A DNA stretch of 7,920 nucleotides from Bacteroidota bacterium. GTDB taxonomy: Bacteria; Bacteroidota; Bacteroidia; Chitinophagales; Chitinophagaceae. The notes under the pieces are model-generated. The model made no database searches and was not told the origin of the DNA. It was given only the letters and a program-made list of their open reading frames with translations. Position numbers and translations under genes: made by a program. The stretch is from assembly GCA_018267795.1 (NCBI GenBank), contig JAFDXS010000091.1, positions 1-7,920 on the forward strand. Reading direction: 5' to 3'. This document shows positions 5,637 through 7,920 of the stretch, one piece after another; positions within the stretch are counted from its first letter, which is position 1; each line of letters starts with the position of its first letter.

Positions 5637-5707
5637 ATTTATAGTAATACTTGTAGTTAGAATTAAGGTGCTAAACAAAGTTTAATGCCATATTAAATTT
5701 AAGAAAT
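5637..5707 (-). other. 71-bp AT-rich spacer between trmH-family and DUF4476 genes
   Basis: Both flanking genes are on the minus strand. The spacer is strongly AT-rich and contains only a short AT-only inverted repeat next to the trmH-family stop (TAAATTT...AAATTTA near 5694-5710), too weak to be called a terminator. On the minus strand there is an AAACTTTG at 5676-5683, but it lacks the leading TA of a -7 box. I see no Shine-Dalgarno before the DUF4476 ATG. Confidence 0.4.
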
Positions 5708-6448
5708 TTATGCGGGCAACAGATGGGAACATATTATGCCTGCAGAAACCGCCGCATTGAGCGACTCTGCCCCACCCCTGCGCGGTATGGTTATCTTATG
5801 CGTGGCTAATTGCATAATACTATCTGAAACCCCTTTTGATTCGTTGCCTATTACGAGTGTGGCAGCTTGCTGCCTAGGCATACTATACAGGTTGCTGCCA
5901 TTTAGTGCTGCAACGAGCACCGGCACTTTACTACCTGACAGGAATTCGCTAAGGTCTGTTCTGTGGATTTGTACCCTTAAGTGCCCACCCATGGCAGCCT
6001 GAATTACTTTAGGATTATATACATCTACGCATTCGTTAGCGCAAACTATATGGTTAATGCCAAACCAGTCTGCGATACGAATGATCGTACCCATATTGCC
6101 AGGGTCTTGTATATTATCAAGCGCTATGCTCCATTCATCCACAGGCAAGGCCATTTCTTGTGTAGACATACGAACCACCAGCAGGGCCTGGTTGGGTGTT
6201 TGCAATGCAGACAACGCAGACAATTCTGATTCTTTTACTATATGTAAGGCTGCTTCAGGATGATTTGAAATAAGCGCCTGGTGTTGAACGGCCCACTCTT
6301 CAAGTGCTACAATGTGCTGTATGGCGGCGGCAGATTGCAGCCATTCTTTAGCTATTTTATCGCCCTCTGCAATAAATGCACTAAATTCCCGGCGGAATTT
6401 GTGCTGAGTTAACGAACGAATATATTTATTTTGTGCTTTAGATAACAT
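5708..6448 (-). CDS. SpoU/TrmH-family RNA 2'-O-ribose methyltransferase
   Basis: This 246-residue cytoplasmic enzyme should transfer a methyl group from S-adenosylmethionine to a ribose 2'-OH in rRNA or tRNA. The N-terminal ~95 residues (NKYIRSLTQHKFRREFSAFIAEGDKIAKEWL and onward) form the substrate-recognition domain typical of the family. The C-terminal SPOUT trefoil-knot domain has motif 1 at residues 111-130 (DNIQDPGNMGTIIRIADWFG, with Asn118 and Arg124). Motif 2 is at 199-207 (VIGNESKGV, Glu203). Motif 3 is at 221-238 (IPRRGGAESLNAAVSAGI). I start at the ATG at 6446-6448 and not at a TTG three codons upstream. MLSKAQNKYIRSL looks like the normal beginning of the family, and the upstream codons overlap a promoter box. 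The gene diverges from the TamL-like gene across 35 bp. The RNA target cannot be told; TrmH/RlmB-like 23S rRNA modification is a default guess. Confidence 0.94.
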   Translation of the reverse strand: MLSKAQNKYIRSLTQHKFRREFSAFIAEGDKIAKEWLQSAAAIQHIVALEEWAVQHQALISNHPEAALHIVKESELSALSALQTPNQALLVVRMSTQEMALPVDEWSIALDNIQDPGNMGTIIRIADWFGINHIVCANECVDVYNPKVIQAAMGGHLRVQIHRTDLSEFLSGSKVPVLVAALNGSNLYSMPRQQAATLVIGNESKGVSDSIMQLATHKITIPRRGGAESLNAAVSAGIICSHLLPA

Positions 6449-6454
6449 TAAGTA

Positions 6455-6462
6455 CAAAGCTA
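6455..6462 (-). promoter_or_regulatory. -7 box of the trmH-family gene, giving a near-leaderless start
   Basis: On the minus strand these bases read TAGCTTTG, an exact match to TAnnTTTG. The box ends only six bases before the ATG at 6448, so the predicted transcription start falls within a few bases of the start codon. A TTG on the minus strand at 6478-6480 is a possible -33, though the 15-base gap is short. On the other strand, TACAATTG at 6463-6470 is a seven-of-eight -7 match for the TamL-like gene. Confidence 0.45.
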
Positions 6463-6483
6463 TACAATTGTCCTAAGCAATAC

Positions 6484-7920
6484 ATGAGCAAAAGAGTAAA
6501 TGATAATACGGGAAAGGCGCTTTTTGTACTGCTACTATTATCTCTCTGGGTAACTACGGGTTGCAATACCACTAAAAACTTAAAAGACGGGCAATACCTG
6601 CTACGCCAAAATTCGATTAAGCTGAAATACCAGCAAAACATTACCCGCAAAGGCGAGCTGAAAGACAACATACAAAAAGTAATAGACCAGAAACCTAACC
6701 ATTATTTTTTAGGCATGTTCCCTATAAAGCTTTGGCTGTATAATATGAATCCTAAAAAATATGAAAAGGACACTATAAACTTCCAGCTAAAATCGCATAC
6801 GGTAGAGCGCCCGATACTTTTTGATAGCAGCCTGATGCGCAGAAGCGCACAGAACATAAAAAGCTACCTGTATAACCAGGGATACTTTTATGCACAGGTA
6901 AAGGACACTGTAAAGTTTAAAAAGAAGAAGGCATATGTCACCTATGATATAAAGACAGGCTTTTCTTATGTTATTAACAAGGTGGACTTTAGTAGTGGTG
7001 TGGCTGATAGTGCCATAAAGCAATTCATTGACGATACAAAAGATGAGTCTTTTTTGCAGAAAGGCTCTGACTTTTCCTTTAGCCTATTTGAAAGTGAGCG
7101 AAGCCGTATTACTGCTGTGCTGCGAGATAAAGGTTATTTTAAATTTTCGCAGGAGAATATTCTTTTTGAGCTGGACACTGCTAATAAAGCATTATTGCGC
7201 GGTGCAGACAATCCGTTTGAGAGCGCGATAAACTTTATAGCGCTGCAAAAAAATGCCAAGCGGCCAACTACTGATATAAAAGTTATCATAAGCAAGGAAG
7301 ATGAGCCTGATGCGTATAAACGCTATGTGATAAGCAAAGTGGAAATGTACCCAGACTATAAAAGCAGAAGTGACCTGAGGGACAGCACCATGATAAGAAA
7401 GGAATATGGCAGGATCACTTTTAAATACCATGACTATTATGTGCATGAGAAGGTGCTGCAAAAACATATATACCTGACCCCCGGCAAATACTACTCGCAA
7501 ACTGACTACGATAATACAATTACGAAACTGAATGAGCTTGGCATATTCCAGTTTCTGCGCGTGTCATTCAGGGAAGACACCTCCCTGGGCAACAGATTCC
7601 TGATATGCCGTATTGAGGCTAATAAAAACCAAAAGCATACGCTTGCTACAAACTATGAGGTATCGAATGGCACTAACTACCTTTTTGGCACATCGCTGAC
7701 TGAAACATTTCGTGATATAAATGTGGCAAAAGGGGCCAACCTGCTAACCATTACTGCAAATGGCGGCATAGAGTTGCCACCCGATACCGGGAATCATTAT
7801 TTTAAAAACCTATTTATACAGACAAAATATTACGGGCTTAACGCAAGTTTAGACTTTCCGAAATTCATTGCCCCAATATCGGCAAGCAGTTTTTCGACTA
7901 CTAACCTGCCGCATACTATC
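6484..7920 (+). CDS. tamL: TamL-like outer-membrane BamA/TamA-family lipoprotein (3' truncated by window)
   Basis: The frame is open from the ATG at 6484 to the right edge (479 codons, no stop). It begins with a basic end, a hydrophobic stretch (ALFVLLLLSLWV) and Cys27 in TTGC, a slightly degenerate lipobox. The mature start CNTTKNLKDGQYLLRQNSIKL (27-47) is like that of the Bacteroidota TamL family, where Cys and a 'GxYLL' segment precede POTRA domains. POTRA-like repeats show at about residues 128-139 (YLYNQGYFYAQV), 212-231 (VLRDKGYFKF...LFELD) and 350-366 (LNELGIFQFLRVSF). From about residue 385 the sequence alternates as amphipathic strands (TLATNYEVS, YLFGTSLTETF, LLTITANGGIEL), the start of the Omp85 beta barrel. 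Barrel and stop lie beyond the window. The protein should sit in the outer membrane and help insert or assemble envelope components, possibly with a TamB-like partner. Divergent pairing with a trmH-family gene is, from memory, recurrent in Bacteroidota. Confidence 0.9.
   Translation, partial: MSKRVNDNTGKALFVLLLLSLWVTTGCNTTKNLKDGQYLLRQNSIKLKYQQNITRKGELKDNIQKVIDQKPNHYFLGMFPIKLWLYNMNPKKYEKDTINFQLKSHTVERPILFDSSLMRRSAQNIKSYLYNQGYFYAQVKDTVKFKKKKAYVTYDIKTGFSYVINKVDFSSGVADSAIKQFIDDTKDESFLQKGSDFSFSLFESERSRITAVLRDKGYFKFSQENILFELDTANKALLRGADNPFESAINFIALQKNAKRPTTDIKVIISKEDEPDAYKRYVISKVEMYPDYKSRSDLRDSTMIRKEYGRITFKYHDYYVHEKVLQKHIYLTPGKYYSQTDYDNTITKLNELGIFQFLRVSFREDTSLGNRFLICRIEANKNQKHTLATNYEVSNGTNYLFGTSLTETFRDINVAKGANLLTITANGGIELPPDTGNHYFKNLFIQTKYYGLNASLDFPKFIAPISASSFSTTNLPHTI

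Noticed and set aside
5637..5678. TTG start giving a 268-residue DUF4476 protein
   Set aside because: The extra 14 residues precede a perfect signal peptide beginning at the ATG, and would spoil the basic-then-hydrophobic layout of the export signal.
5736..6263. Several plus-strand open frames across the trmH-family gene
   Set aside because: They overlap each other and lie opposite the SPOUT motifs; none carries a family signature.
6449..6457. TTG start three codons upstream for the trmH-family protein
   Set aside because: The codon overlaps the -7 promoter box, and the next ATG gives the usual family N-terminus.
7192..7500. Minus-strand open frame of 102 codons in the TamL-like gene
   Set aside because: It is antisense to the lipoprotein frame, which stays open for 479 codons with POTRA-like repeats; the antisense product is hydrophobic only because of mirrored codons.
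1..7920. Defence island, mobile element, CRISPR array, tRNA or phage genes
   Set aside because: None of the coding frames carries a nuclease, helicase, integrase or transposase motif, there are no spaced direct repeats beyond the coding repeats at the left edge, and base and codon use are even along the window.

Overview
The window reads as chromosomal DNA of a Bacteroidota bacterium, most likely a Chitinophagaceae or Sphingobacteriia-type genome. Three things point there. The encoded families include a DUF4476 secreted protein, a TamL-type BamA/TamA lipoprotein and a Met/Gln/Arg/Pro-rich C-terminal tail. Several genes carry TAnnTTTG-type -7 promoter boxes with no obvious Shine-Dalgarno. The genes are moderately AT-rich and use ATA for isoleucine heavily throughout. 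Base and codon usage look uniform, and I see no transposase, integrase, phage gene, CRISPR array, tRNA or rRNA, so this looks like core or ordinary chromosome rather than an island.

Layout, left to right. The 3' end of a low-complexity protein (1-185, +) is separated by a perfect inverted-repeat bidirectional terminator (193-230) from a convergent ROK-family sugar kinase (242-1183, -). Divergent from the kinase is a 344-residue protein of no recognised family (1272-2306, +). I argue it carries the skeleton of a protein-kinase/aminoglycoside-phosphotransferase fold. It runs convergently, with a 10-bp gap, into a two-membrane-segment TPR protein (2317-2967, -). A 190-bp intergenic region with weak inverted repeats leads to an orphan 104-residue protein (3158-3472, +). 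Next comes a tight two-gene unit on the + strand with a good promoter: a class I SAM-dependent methyltransferase (3554-4288) and, after one base, a PAP2-family membrane phosphatase (4290-4871). Its stop codon directly abuts the stop of a convergent secreted DUF4476 protein (4872-5636, -). Upstream of that, on the same strand, is a SpoU/TrmH-family RNA 2'-O-methyltransferase (5708-6448, -). It diverges across only 35 bp from a TamL-like outer-membrane assembly lipoprotein (6484 to the right edge, +, truncated by the window).

Functionally the window mixes envelope genes (PAP2 phosphatase, TamL, DUF4476, TPR membrane protein), RNA modification (TrmH) and sugar phosphorylation (ROK kinase). I do not see a clear defence, secretion or biosynthetic system. 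The best candidates for something undescribed are the kinase-like 344-residue protein, the methyltransferase-PAP2 pair and the orphan small protein. No intergenic stretch exceeds 190 bp, so all DNA is accounted for apart from the short spacers described individually.
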